Source: an uncultured Collinsella sp.
GTDB lineage: Bacteria > Actinomycetota > Coriobacteriia > Coriobacteriales > Coriobacteriaceae
Direction of reading: 5' to 3'
Length of the DNA stretch: 9,288 nt
NCBI GenBank assembly: GCA_958438125.1
Contig: CAUBQN010000054.1
Location: 1 to 9,288 of the forward strand
Shown one piece after another: positions 1 to 6,050 of this stretch. The notes beneath the pieces were generated by a model. It did no database searches, was not told where the DNA came from, and saw nothing but the letters and a program-made list of their open reading frames with translations. Position 1 is the first letter of the stretch, and each line of letters starts with the position of its first letter. The position numbers and the translations under genes were made by a program.

Positions 1-174
1 TACGTGGCTTCATGACGGCTCCTCTCGTCCTGTTAGCGCAATTGTCGCAAAAGGAGCGCGGGCATGATGGCTCAACTTGGTGAGTGGTGCGGAATTAAGC
101 ACGGAATGAAGAGTGCGGTGCTGGCGCGGCGGGGTATGCTGGAGAGGACCATCAGCCCAGCGAAAGGGGAGAGC
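1..174. other. Upstream/leader region of the M18 aminopeptidase
   Basis: This stretch lies before the preferred start of the aminopeptidase. It has a good ribosome binding site (AAGGAG at 51-56) before an in-frame ATG at 64, so a 37-residue N-terminal extension is formally possible. Codons in 64-174 (CGG, AGG, GGA, CCA, AAA) differ from the gene body, which argues against it. A frame open from the left edge ends with TGA at 81-83 and could be the tail of an upstream gene. On the - strand an ATG at 13-11 is preceded by AGAGGAG, so a divergent gene could begin there, but only four codons are visible. I could not identify a riboswitch or T-box. Confidence 0.3.
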
Positions 175-1560
175 ATGACGGATCAGGAAACGCCCGAGCG
201 CGTGCACGTGGCGGCCGACGATATCGAGGCCGCCAACGACCTTATCGACTTTATCGAGGCATGCCCCAGCATGTTCCATACGGCGGCGACCATTATGGCC
301 GAACTCGACGAGGCGGGCTTTACCTACCTGCCCGAGAACGCGGCGTGGGATATCGAGCCGGGCGGGCGTTATTACACGCAGCGCAACACTTCGAGCGTTG
401 TTGCCTTTAAGGTGGGCGAGGACCTGGCTGCTACGTGGGGCGAGGACGGCGTTGCCGGCGACTATCATTTTCAGCTCACGGCGTCGCACAGCGATTCGCC
501 GACGTTTAAGGTCAAGGCTGTGCCCGAGCTTGACGGCGCGGGCGAAACGCTGCGCCTGAACACCGAGGCCTACGGCGGTATGATCGACTACACCTGGTTC
601 GATCGCCCGCTGGCGCTCGCTGGCCGCGTGCTGGTGCGCGAGGGCGACCGTATCGAGAGCCGCCTGCTTGCCACCGAGCGCGAGGTCGCTATCATTCCGA
701 GTCTTGCTATCCATATGAACCGCGGCGTTAACGAGGGCTTTGCGCCCAACCGCGCCATTGATCTGTGCCCGCTCATCAGCGCCGGTGATCTTAAGCAGGG
801 AGATTTTGACGCCCTGATCGCCGACGAGCTGGACGTCGAGCCCGATCAGGTTTTGGGCCGCGATCTGTTCCTGGTCAATCGTCAGGATGCGCGCATTTGG
901 GGCTGGGCCGACGAGTTTATCTCGACGCCCAAGCTTGACGACCTGGCCTGCGCCTATACCTCGCTACAGGCATTTTTGGGCGCCGAGAACGCGCACGACG
1001 TCTCGGTCTTCTGCTGCTTTGATAATGAGGAGGTTGGCTCCGAGACCAAGCAGGGCGCCATGTCGACGTTCTTGGCCGACGCGCTGCGCCGCATCAACGG
1101 ATCGCTGGGCTTTGACGACGAGTCGTATCATCGCGCCCTTGCCGCATCGATGCTCGTGAGCTGCGACAACGCGCATGCCGTGCACCCCAACCACGCCGAG
1201 AAGTGCGATGCGCGCAACCAGGTTGTGCTCAACGGCGGCATTGTCATTAAGGAAGCCGCTAACCAGCACTACTGCACCGATGCCTTTAGCCGCGCGGTGT
1301 TCCAGGCTATTTGCGATGACGCCGACGTGCCCACGCAGGCCTTCGCCAACAAGAGCGATATGGCGGGTGGCTCCACCCTGGGCAATCTGTCCAATATGCA
1401 GGCGAGCATGCATGCCGTAGACGTGGGCCTGCCGCAGCTGGCCATGCACTCAAGCTACGAGACCGGCGGCGTACGCGACGTGATGTACGCCATCCGCGCC
1501 CTCACCGCCTTCTACGAGCGCAACCTAACCATCAACGGAGCCGAAAGCGTGGAGCTCTAA
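175..1560 (+). CDS. M18 family zinc aminopeptidase (aspartyl aminopeptidase type)
   Basis: Cytoplasmic metallo-exopeptidase that removes N-terminal residues, in this family typically acidic ones, from peptides. The product is 461 residues with the start at 175. Seen: HSDSP with His105 and Asp107, LDDLACAY with Asp255/Asp256, DNEEVGS with Glu285/Glu286, SCDNAHAVHPN with Asp331, and MHSSYE with His425. These match the order and spacing of the di-zinc ligands and catalytic Glu known from M18 enzymes such as human DNPEP. The glycine-rich MAGGSTLGN segment before His425 is also family-typical. Start choice: ATG 175 follows AAAGGGGAG and leaves about 20 residues before the conserved LIDFIEACPSMFH segment, as usual for the family. 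ATG 64 would add 37 residues of atypical codon use. No signal peptide or membrane segment. The stop TAA directly abuts the next ATG. Family is certain; substrate preference is inferred. Confidence 0.95.
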   Translation: MTDQETPERVHVAADDIEAANDLIDFIEACPSMFHTAATIMAELDEAGFTYLPENAAWDIEPGGRYYTQRNTSSVVAFKVGEDLAATWGEDGVAGDYHFQLTASHSDSPTFKVKAVPELDGAGETLRLNTEAYGGMIDYTWFDRPLALAGRVLVREGDRIESRLLATEREVAIIPSLAIHMNRGVNEGFAPNRAIDLCPLISAGDLKQGDFDALIADELDVEPDQVLGRDLFLVNRQDARIWGWADEFISTPKLDDLACAYTSLQAFLGAENAHDVSVFCCFDNEEVGSETKQGAMSTFLADALRRINGSLGFDDESYHRALAASMLVSCDNAHAVHPNHAEKCDARNQVVLNGGIVIKEAANQHYCTDAFSRAVFQAICDDADVPTQAFANKSDMAGGSTLGNLSNMQASMHAVDVGLPQLAMHSSYETGGVRDVMYAIRALTAFYERNLTINGAESVEL

Positions 1561-1743
1561 ATGCGAGCCGAAGAAATGAAGGCCGAGCGTGGGGCTCAGC
1601 TTATTGATCGGGGTTTACAGCTGTTCGTCGACGCTTGCCACGAGTCAGGGGTCGACGTGTCCAAGGCGCGACCAACGAGTGCTGAAGAACTCAAGCGTAA
1701 CGCCTATTCGGACCGCTATGACGAGGAGACGGACTGGCTCTAA
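1561..1743 (+). CDS. Small hypothetical protein coupled to the M18 gene
   Basis: A 60-residue, charged, probably mostly helical protein that I do not recognise. Its ATG follows the aminopeptidase stop without a gap. A GGAG at 1551-1554, inside the last codons of that gene, gives a binding site with a 6-base spacer, so translational coupling is plausible. About 65% of third codon positions are G or C, similar to a real gene here, and it ends in tandem stops (TAATAA). The C-terminus is acidic with several aromatics (YSDRYDEETDWL). No Cys/His cluster, membrane segment or clear helix-turn-helix is visible. It could also be the surviving start of a longer, decayed gene, since the DNA after it is non-coding and repeat-rich. 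Function unknown. Confidence 0.5.
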   Translation: MRAEEMKAERGAQLIDRGLQLFVDACHESGVDVSKARPTSAEELKRNAYSDRYDEETDWL

Positions 1744-1851
1744 TAAGCGAAGTGTCGAAAACGCTAGATGTATGTTTGATATCACTTTGGCGAGAGTGTC
1801 GCAGACAGAACTACCGGTATGGCGCAAACCAACCTGACCCCATTACACCAA

Positions 1852-1902
1852 CCTACCAAAAAGGGACAGGTTCATTTTGGCAGGTTTTATCTGGGAAAAT
1901 GC
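1852..1902 (+). repeat. Palindromic interspersed repeat, copy 1
   Basis: A 51-bp sequence matching copy 2 (3060-3110) at 46 of 51 positions by direct comparison, in the same orientation. The core is a hairpin with arms CCTACCAAAA (1852-1861) and TTTTGGCAGG (1875-1884). One arm position is mismatched here, whereas copy 2 is perfect. The 13-base loop contains GGGACAGG. It resembles REP-type intergenic palindromes; no transposase is nearby in the window. Confidence 0.8.
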
Positions 1903-1906
1903 CGCA

Positions 1907-1990
1907 ATGCCAACAGCTGGACAGAATTGTTATGACATTGCAGGTTGAGCAAGCGTCAGCGAGCGATGTCCAGAGCGAACAAGTTGGCAT
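1907..1990. repeat. Nested inverted repeats, possible structured RNA or element remnant
   Basis: Two inverted repeats are nested: ATGCCAAC (1907-1914) with GTTGGCAT (1983-1990), and inside them CTGGACA (1917-1923) with TGTCCAG (1967-1973). The outer arms begin 5 bases after the 51-bp repeat and end 1 base before the terminator hairpin. It could fold as one long stem, be part of a larger mobile palindrome, or be the body of a small RNA ending at the adjacent terminator. No promoter is convincing. Confidence 0.4.
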
Positions 1991-1991
1991 G

Positions 1992-2036
1992 AAAAAGGCA
2001 AGGCATAGACCTTCTGGTCATGCCTTGTCTTTTGAA
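1992..2036. terminator. Two-way intrinsic terminator
   Basis: Near-perfect hairpin: AAAAGGCAAGGCAT (1993-2006) pairs with ATGCCTTGTCTTTT (2020-2033) with one mismatch. The stem continues through GACC/GGTC to a TTCT loop with one bulged A. There is a T run on both strands (TCTTTT on +, CCTTTTT on -), so it can end transcripts from the M18 gene pair and from the convergent dehydrogenase. Confidence 0.85.
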
Positions 2037-2076
2037 TGACAAATTGTCGTTCTGGGCGGCGCGCAGCGTCGACCGG

Positions 2077-2100
2077 TCCGCCGTTCGTTAGAACGGCGGA
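2077..2100. terminator. GC-rich hairpin just after the dehydrogenase stop
   Basis: Perfect 10-bp stem TCCGCCGTTC / GAACGGCGGA with a 4-base loop, 3 bases beyond the dehydrogenase stop codon on the - strand. No T run follows on either strand, so on its own it is a weak intrinsic terminator. It may protect the mRNA 3' end, with the 1992-2036 hairpin doing the terminating. Confidence 0.45.
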
Positions 2101-2103
2101 ACC

Positions 2104-3039
2104 CTAATGCTCGATCCAGCAGCGAAGGGTCTCGCCGGCCTGCAGATGACGCAGATTCTCCGCGGCGATGTCGACCACGTTATTGAGCGTGGCGGCTAGG
2201 TGGAACCAGCCGGAGACGTGCGGCGTGATGAGCATGTTAGGCGCATCCCACAGTGGGCTTGTCTCGGGTAGCGGCTCGGGGTCGGTGACGTCGACCGCGG
2301 CGCCGGCGAGACGTCCCGACTCCAGAGCGGCAACCAAGTCGTCGGCAACCACAAGATCGCCGCGGCCGCCGTTGGCAAAGAAGGCGCCCGGTTTCATCGC
2401 GGCGAAGAACTCGGCGTTTGCCAGGCCGCGGGTCTCGGGTGTGCTCGGCATAAAGGATGCGACGACGTCGGCTTCGGCCAAGCGCTCAGACAGGGCATCC
2501 ATGCCGTCCATGTCCTCAAACACAATGGGGTAGACGAGCGGGTGGCGCTTGATGCCGCGGACGTGCGCACCCATGCTGCGGCAGAGCGTGGCGAAGTGGC
2601 CGCCGATATCGCCCGCGCCCAGCACCAGCACGTTGGCGTTTTTGAGCGAGGTGACCGGCCCCAAATCCTCCCAGCGATGCTCGCGCTGCAAGTCGCGATA
2701 ACCGGGCAGGCGCTTCATCATAGACAGCACCATGGCAAACATGTGCTCGCTTACGGCCTGACCGTAGGCGCCTACCGAGCAGGAAAGCTTAGCGTCGGCC
2801 GGTACGGTGCCGGCGGCAAGGTAGTCGTCATAGCCGGCGGTCTGCAATTGCAACAGCTGGAGATGCTCGCATGCCGTGAGCATGCTAGGGTCTATGTTGC
2901 CCAAGATCACGTCGGCGTCGGCGACCTGCTCACGCGTGACGGCATCGGCGCTCGTGTAGATAAAGTCCTCGCCCGGAGCGCTCGACTCAAGAATTGCGCG
3001 ATGGCGGTCGTTGACGGGCAACAAAACCAGGATGTTCAC
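2104..3039 (-). CDS. D-isomer-specific 2-hydroxyacid dehydrogenase (NAD(P)-dependent)
   Basis: Cytoplasmic oxidoreductase interconverting a 2-keto acid and a D-2-hydroxy acid with NAD(P)H; the exact substrate is not readable. The product is 311 residues, normal for the family. Seen: an N-terminal Rossmann-like half starting NILVLLPVN, the nucleotide-binding loop GAGDIG at 141-146, and the family triad Arg226 (NGGRGD), Glu255 (DPEPLP) and His274 (TPHVSG). Start choice: GTG at 3039 is preceded by GGAGAGGA with a 6-base spacer and begins exactly at the first beta strand. The frame stays open to an ATG at 3114, but those 25 extra codons come from the palindromic repeat and are not family sequence. 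Upstream it is insulated from the methionine aminopeptidase gene by a terminator and repeat copy 2. It is probably transcribed on its own, though I see no clear promoter. The Rossmann loop lacks an obvious acidic NAD-selective residue that I can place with confidence. Confidence 0.93.
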   Translation of the reverse strand: MNILVLLPVNDRHRAILESSAPGEDFIYTSADAVTREQVADADVILGNIDPSMLTACEHLQLLQLQTAGYDDYLAAGTVPADAKLSCSVGAYGQAVSEHMFAMVLSMMKRLPGYRDLQREHRWEDLGPVTSLKNANVLVLGAGDIGGHFATLCRSMGAHVRGIKRHPLVYPIVFEDMDGMDALSERLAEADVVASFMPSTPETRGLANAEFFAAMKPGAFFANGGRGDLVVADDLVAALESGRLAGAAVDVTDPEPLPETSPLWDAPNMLITPHVSGWFHLAATLNNVVDIAAENLRHLQAGETLRCWIEH

Positions 3040-3045
3040 AAGCAG

Positions 3046-3053
3046 TCCTCTCC
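3046..3053 (-). promoter_or_regulatory. Ribosome binding site deciding the dehydrogenase GTG start
   Basis: On the - strand GGAGAGGA lies 6 bases before GTG at 3039. It starts 6 bases outside the palindromic repeat and is the main reason for choosing the GTG over the upstream ATG at 3114. Confidence 0.8.
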
Positions 3054-3059
3054 GCTCGA

Positions 3060-3110
3060 CCTGCCAAAAAGGGACAGGTTTATTTTGGCAGGTTTTATCA
3101 GGCAAAACGC
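3060..3110 (+). repeat. Palindromic interspersed repeat, copy 2
   Basis: Matches copy 1 (1852-1902) at 46 of 51 positions. Arms CCTGCCAAAA (3060-3069) and TTTTGGCAGG (3083-3092) form a perfect 10-bp stem around a 13-base loop. It occupies almost the whole gap between the methionine aminopeptidase terminator and the dehydrogenase ribosome binding site, so it lies in the dehydrogenase leader or promoter region. Confidence 0.85.
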
Positions 3111-3115
3111 TCAAT

Positions 3116-3165
3116 TAAAACGCCGGGCGCTCATGGACGGTTGTAAGTCCATGAGCGCCCGGCGT
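3116..3165 (-). terminator. Intrinsic terminator of the methionine aminopeptidase gene
   Basis: A perfect 19-bp inverted repeat (3120-3138 with 3147-3165) around an 8-base loop starts 8 bases past the stop codon. The stem is GC-rich (CGCCGGGCGC...). On the - strand the stem is followed by TTTTAATT, a short T run, which fits rho-independent termination. Confidence 0.88.
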
Positions 3166-3173
3166 CCGCACAG

Positions 3174-4061
3174 CTACCAGCTCAGCAGCTCGTAACCGTC
3201 CTCGGTCACCACGAGCTGCACCTCGCACTGAGCCGAATCGCTACCGTCCTTGGTGCGCACGCACCAGCCGTCGCCCTTGCTAATCTTGATGTCGGGCGCT
3301 CCGGCGTTGACCATGGGCTCGATGGTAAAGACCATGCCCGGAGCCATGATGGTGTCCACATCGGGCGCCTCGGTGGTAAAGCCCACAAACGGGTCCTCGT
3401 GGAACTCCTTACCGATGCCGTGTCCGCCGTACTCGCGCACCACGCTAAAGCCGGCGTCCTCGACGGTCTTTTGCACGGCTTCGGCCATAACGGACAGCGG
3501 CAGCCATGGCTTGACGGCCGCCAGGCCCGCCTCCACGCTGGCGCGGGTGACGTCGACCAGACGCTGGCGCTCGGCAGAGACTTCGCCGATGCAGAACATG
3601 CGGCTCGAGTCGCTATAGTAGCCGTCCAAGATCGTGGAGCAGTCCACGTTGATGATATCGCCCTCGTGCAGCACGTCCGTATCGCAGGGGATACCGTGAC
3701 AGACCACGTCGTTGATCGAGGTGCACACGCTCTTGGGGTAGCCCTCGTAGTTGAGGTCGGCCGGCGTGCCACCGTGCTCGACGGTGTAGTCGTAGATCAT
3801 CTGGTCGATCTGGTTGGTGGTCATGCCCGCGGCGATGTGCTCGCCTACGTAGTCGAGCACGCCCACGTTGATGGCGGCGGAGCGCTTGATGCCCTCGATG
3901 TCGGCGGGCGTCTTGTAGAGCGTGCGGGGCAGAACCTCCCAGCCCTCCTCCCACAGGCGCTCGAGGCGCTCGTCGAAGGCGCTGTGACATTTCTTATATT
4001 TTTTGCCGCTGCCGCACCAGCAGGCGTCGTTGCGGCCGGGCACAGGTCCGTTGTCAAACAT
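3174..4061 (-). CDS. map: Methionine aminopeptidase type I with N-terminal SEC-C motif
   Basis: Removes the initiator methionine from new proteins at the ribosome; a cytoplasmic metalloenzyme. The product is 295 residues. Seen: a SEC-C zinc motif near the N-terminus (Cys14, Cys16, Cys25, His26 in NDACWCGSGKKYKKCH), then the pita-bread catalytic domain. That domain has substrate His122 (VCHGIP), metal ligands Asp140 and Asp151, His214 (GGHGIG), His221 (FHEDP), Glu248 (FTIEPM) and Glu280 (QCEVQLVVT), matching the E. coli MetAP pattern. Start choice: ATG 4061 follows AAAGGAAG with a 6-base spacer, and SEC-C then sits at the extreme N-terminus. An ATG 45 bases further upstream lacks such a site. 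SEC-C motifs are known to occur on some bacterial MetAPs and are thought to aid protein or ribosome interaction. The gene stands alone between palindromic elements, with its own terminator and a candidate promoter. Confidence 0.97.
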   Translation of the reverse strand: MFDNGPVPGRNDACWCGSGKKYKKCHSAFDERLERLWEEGWEVLPRTLYKTPADIEGIKRSAAINVGVLDYVGEHIAAGMTTNQIDQMIYDYTVEHGGTPADLNYEGYPKSVCTSINDVVCHGIPCDTDVLHEGDIINVDCSTILDGYYSDSSRMFCIGEVSAERQRLVDVTRASVEAGLAAVKPWLPLSVMAEAVQKTVEDAGFSVVREYGGHGIGKEFHEDPFVGFTTEAPDVDTIMAPGMVFTIEPMVNAGAPDIKISKGDGWCVRTKDGSDSAQCEVQLVVTEDGYELLSW

Positions 4062-4086
4062 GGCTAACTTCCTTTCATCCGCAGCT

Positions 4087-4092
4087 AGTATA
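4087..4092 (-). promoter_or_regulatory. Candidate -10 box of the map promoter
   Basis: On the - strand TATACT lies 26 bases upstream of the map ATG, giving a short leader. The matching -35 region is poor: a T-rich CTTTTA about 17 bases upstream, overlapping the edge of the 20-bp inverted repeat. Called on the -10 box and its position only. Confidence 0.35.
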
Positions 4093-4113
4093 GCCCACTC
4101 ATGCATCCATAAA

Positions 4114-4180
4114 AGTTGCGGTGATATAGTTCCGATTTAAGCGGTTTAACAGCACAAATAGGAACTATATCACCGCAACT
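4114..4180. repeat. 67-bp palindromic element with perfect 20-bp arms
   Basis: The left arm (4114-4133, AGTTGCGGTGATATAGTTCC) is exactly complementary to the right arm (4161-4180), with a 27-base A/T-rich spacer. It sits between the radical SAM stop and the map start, both on the - strand. On the - strand the second arm is followed by TTTTA, so it could act as a weak terminator for the radical SAM gene. The long loop and A/T-rich stem look more like an intergenic palindromic repeat or MITE-like unit. No target-site duplication is evident. Confidence 0.75.
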
Positions 4181-4221
4181 GATGGGGCGGGATGGCGGGC
4201 ACTAGCTGCTGCGTGGTTTTG

Positions 4222-4998
4222 CTAGTAGCTCACCTGGCAGGGAATGCCGAGGGCGCGCACACGCGCGGCAATGGCGTCGAGGACGTCGGGTGCTGCTTTG
4301 GCAAGGCCGGCGACCGGTGTTTCGCGCGCCACCGTGTAGATGGTCGCCTCCTGCGGACGAATGCGCTCGAGCGCCGCGAGCCAGGGGGCAACGTATTCCT
4401 CGCCGGTGTTGTCGATGAGCTTGCCCTGATACTTGCCGGTCAAAAAGATCGTCTGGATAATGACATGACCGTTAAAGCTCGCGAACGTCTCGATCTGGTG
4501 CTCTACATCGTAGGGGCCAACGGGTTGATCGAGCAGCTGGATAAACGCCGGATCGACGGTATCGAGCTTAAGAATGTTGTCGTCGACCATCATGAGCGCG
4601 TCGTGCACCTCGGGGCGGTCGGCGCGCGTGCCGTTGGAGAGCACGGCGATCTTGGAGTTTGGGGCAAGCTCGTCGCGCAGCGCGACAGCGCCGGCGATGG
4701 CCTGCGGAAACTCCGGTGCGGCGGTGGGCTCGCCGTTGCCTGCGAAGGTGATCACATCGGGGAGCTCGCCCTCGGCTGCCATCTCGCGCAATTTGGCCTC
4801 GAGCGCATCGAGCACCACGGCGGCTGTGTTGTACGGCTCATGGCAGGGGCGCTCGGCGTTGAGGCCGTTTTCGCAGTAAATGCAGTCGAACGTGCAGATT
4901 TTGCCGCTGGCGGGCATCATGTTGACTCCGAGCGAGAGACCAAGGCGACGGCTGCGAACGGGCCCAAAGATGGGGCTGGCATTCAAAAACGTAGACAT
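4222..4998 (-). CDS. Radical SAM protein of the COG0731 type
   Basis: Predicted [4Fe-4S]/S-adenosylmethionine radical enzyme; substrate unknown. The product is 258 residues from the chosen start. Seen: SPIFGPVRSRRLGLSLGVN at the N-terminus, typical of COG0731 proteins (relatives of tRNA wybutosine enzyme TYW1), then CTFDCIYC with Cys35, Cys39 and Cys42 (CX3CX2C cluster ligands). GNGEPT at 87-92 is the usual SAM-contacting glycine motif, followed by SNGT at 121-124 and KLD at 144-146. Length suits a bare radical SAM barrel without extra domains. Start choice: GAGGAG at 5008-5013 stands 9 bases from ATG 4998 and 3 bases from ATG 5004, so 4998 is preferred and 5004 would add two residues. The frame stays open far upstream to 5592, but that part is antisense to the hydrolase gene and is not coding. 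Divergent from the hydrolase gene. Bacteria lack wybutosine, so the role must differ from TYW1. Confidence 0.9.
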   Translation of the reverse strand: MSTFLNASPIFGPVRSRRLGLSLGVNMMPASGKICTFDCIYCENGLNAERPCHEPYNTAAVVLDALEAKLREMAAEGELPDVITFAGNGEPTAAPEFPQAIAGAVALRDELAPNSKIAVLSNGTRADRPEVHDALMMVDDNILKLDTVDPAFIQLLDQPVGPYDVEHQIETFASFNGHVIIQTIFLTGKYQGKLIDNTGEEYVAPWLAALERIRPQEATIYTVARETPVAGLAKAAPDVLDAIAARVRALGIPCQVSY

Positions 4999-5223
4999 AG
5001 GCATATGCTCCTCAAGACAATTGTGCCTAAGCATAGCATCGGCTCCAAAGCAAGGTGTGGGCTCTTGCTTTACAAGTTTCGTTTTTTCACGTCGCTCATT
5101 ATGCGGTGCCATGAAAAGTCTCGGGTCAGGTACAGTTAATCTGTTAACAAAGCGTAAGGAAGTGCGGGTCCATCCAACCGTACTGATGTACAACTGGATT
5201 GGCGTTGATGATGGGGGCACAAC
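4999..5223. other. Divergent intergenic region, radical SAM / hydrolase
   Basis: It contains the - strand ribosome binding site for the radical SAM gene and, 76-89 bases before the hydrolase ATG, a small perfect dyad GTTAA-TCTG-TTAAC (5135-5148) that could be an operator. I could not fit a convincing -35/-10 pair for either gene. Confidence 0.4.
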
Positions 5224-6021
5224 ATGGAATTTACGGTCGAGAATGCGGGCGCCACGATCGCCTGCCGCGAGTATGCTGGCCCGGTTGTATCGTCCGATGC
5301 ACCCGCCTTGGTGTGCGTGCACGGCGCTTGTGTCGACGGCGCCTTCTTTGACGCCATCGCCCGCGAGCTCGCCTGTGACTATCGCGTCATTGCCTACGAC
5401 CGCCGCGGTTGCGGCGAGAGTGGCGACGCTGCAGACGGACGCTACGACCTCGCCGCCCAGGCCGCCGACCTGCAGACCGTTATCGAGCATATTGGCGCTC
5501 CGGTAAACGTGCTCGCGCACAGTGCCGGTACGCTGGTGGCCCTGGAGCTTCTCCGTGCAAACCCCGACATAATCTCGCGTGCGATTCTGCATGAACCCGC
5601 CGTGACGGATGAGGGTGCCGGTCTGGGCGCGGCCCCGGTTTTGCTCGAGATGATCGCCGCAGGAAAGGTCTCCAGGGCATTACGGGCCTTCCTGGGCGCC
5701 ATCGGCGATTCGGACCCTGAGGCCCCCAAGTTAACCGAGGCAGAAGCCAAACATGCCCTGCGCAACGGCCGCAGTTTCATGGCGAACGAATACGGGATTA
5801 CTATGACCTGCGTCCCCGATTGGGATAGCGTTCGCGCGTCGAAAACGGTGGCCGCCGTGCTTTTGGGCGAGCTTTCGATTGGCACGTCCCGCGAGGCGGG
5901 TACGAGGATGGCGGCTGAGCTTTTGGATTGCCCCCTCGTAACGATTCCCGGCGCGCACAACGGCCTGCGCGATCGCCCGGCAGCGGCTGCCCAGACTGTC
6001 CGTGGCATCCTGGGGTTCTAG
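5224..6021 (+). CDS. Alpha/beta hydrolase fold protein
   Basis: Predicted cytoplasmic serine hydrolase (esterase, lipase or related) of the alpha/beta fold; substrate unknown. The product is 265 residues, standard length. Seen: oxyanion-hole loop HGACVDG (33-39), the strand-turn DRRGCGES (59-66), nucleophile elbow AHSAG with Ser100 (first Gly of GxSxG replaced by Ala), and catalytic His245 in PGAHNGL near the C-terminus. The usual acid after strand 6 is unclear: the site reads GELS (215-218) where many relatives have an Asp, so another acidic residue may serve. Start: ATG 5224 after a G-rich stretch (GGGGG) with a 6-base spacer, a moderate ribosome binding site. No signal peptide. It is divergent from the radical SAM gene and separated by about 210 bases from the next operon, so it is probably monocistronic. 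No clear terminator follows. Confidence 0.9.
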   Translation: MEFTVENAGATIACREYAGPVVSSDAPALVCVHGACVDGAFFDAIARELACDYRVIAYDRRGCGESGDAADGRYDLAAQAADLQTVIEHIGAPVNVLAHSAGTLVALELLRANPDIISRAILHEPAVTDEGAGLGAAPVLLEMIAAGKVSRALRAFLGAIGDSDPEAPKLTEAEAKHALRNGRSFMANEYGITMTCVPDWDSVRASKTVAAVLLGELSIGTSREAGTRMAAELLDCPLVTIPGAHNGLRDRPAAAAQTVRGILGF

Positions 6022-6050
6022 CAGCTGCAAAAAAACAAAACAGGCTTCAT

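Larger units (their letters stand above)
1744..2103. other. Gene-less interval between convergent genes, rich in inverted repeats
   Basis: About 360 bases without a convincing gene, between the end of the + strand pair and the end of the - strand dehydrogenase. It holds a 51-bp palindromic repeat copy (1852-1902), nested inverted repeats (1907-1990), a strong two-way terminator (1992-2036) and a GC-rich hairpin (2077-2100). The frame open at 1752-2039 on the + strand simply reads through these repeats and has no plausible ribosome binding site, so I do not call it. Confidence 0.7.

Noticed and set aside
1..174. T-box leader or riboswitch before the aminopeptidase
   Set aside because: No T-box consensus (TGGNACCGCG type) or known riboswitch core is seen; only small hairpins.
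10..714. A 234-codon open frame on the - strand, and one at 964-1449
   Set aside because: Both are antisense to the M18 aminopeptidase and have no recognisable domain.
1752..2039. A 95-codon + strand frame after the small gene
   Set aside because: It reads through the 51-bp repeat, the nested inverted repeats and the terminator, and no good ribosome binding site precedes it.
1838..3110. Composite transposon or IS bounded by the 51-bp repeats
   Set aside because: The repeats are direct and short, no transposase lies between them, and the enclosed gene is an ordinary dehydrogenase. A REP-like intergenic family explains it better.
2542..3195. A 217-codon open frame on the + strand
   Set aside because: It is antisense to the 2-hydroxyacid dehydrogenase and continues through the repeat and the map terminator. 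No family features.
3399..4067. A 222-codon open frame on the + strand
   Set aside because: Antisense shadow of map; the real strand carries all MetAP ligands and the SEC-C motif.
4192..5139. A 315-codon open frame on the + strand
   Set aside because: It is antisense to the radical SAM gene, which has a clear CX3CX2C motif. Its protein shows no domain and it arises from GC-rich codon bias on the opposite strand.
4999..5592. 198-codon N-terminal extension of the radical SAM gene
   Set aside because: It overlaps the alpha/beta hydrolase antisense, and a GAGGAG site marks the internal start at 4998/5004 where the family sequence begins.
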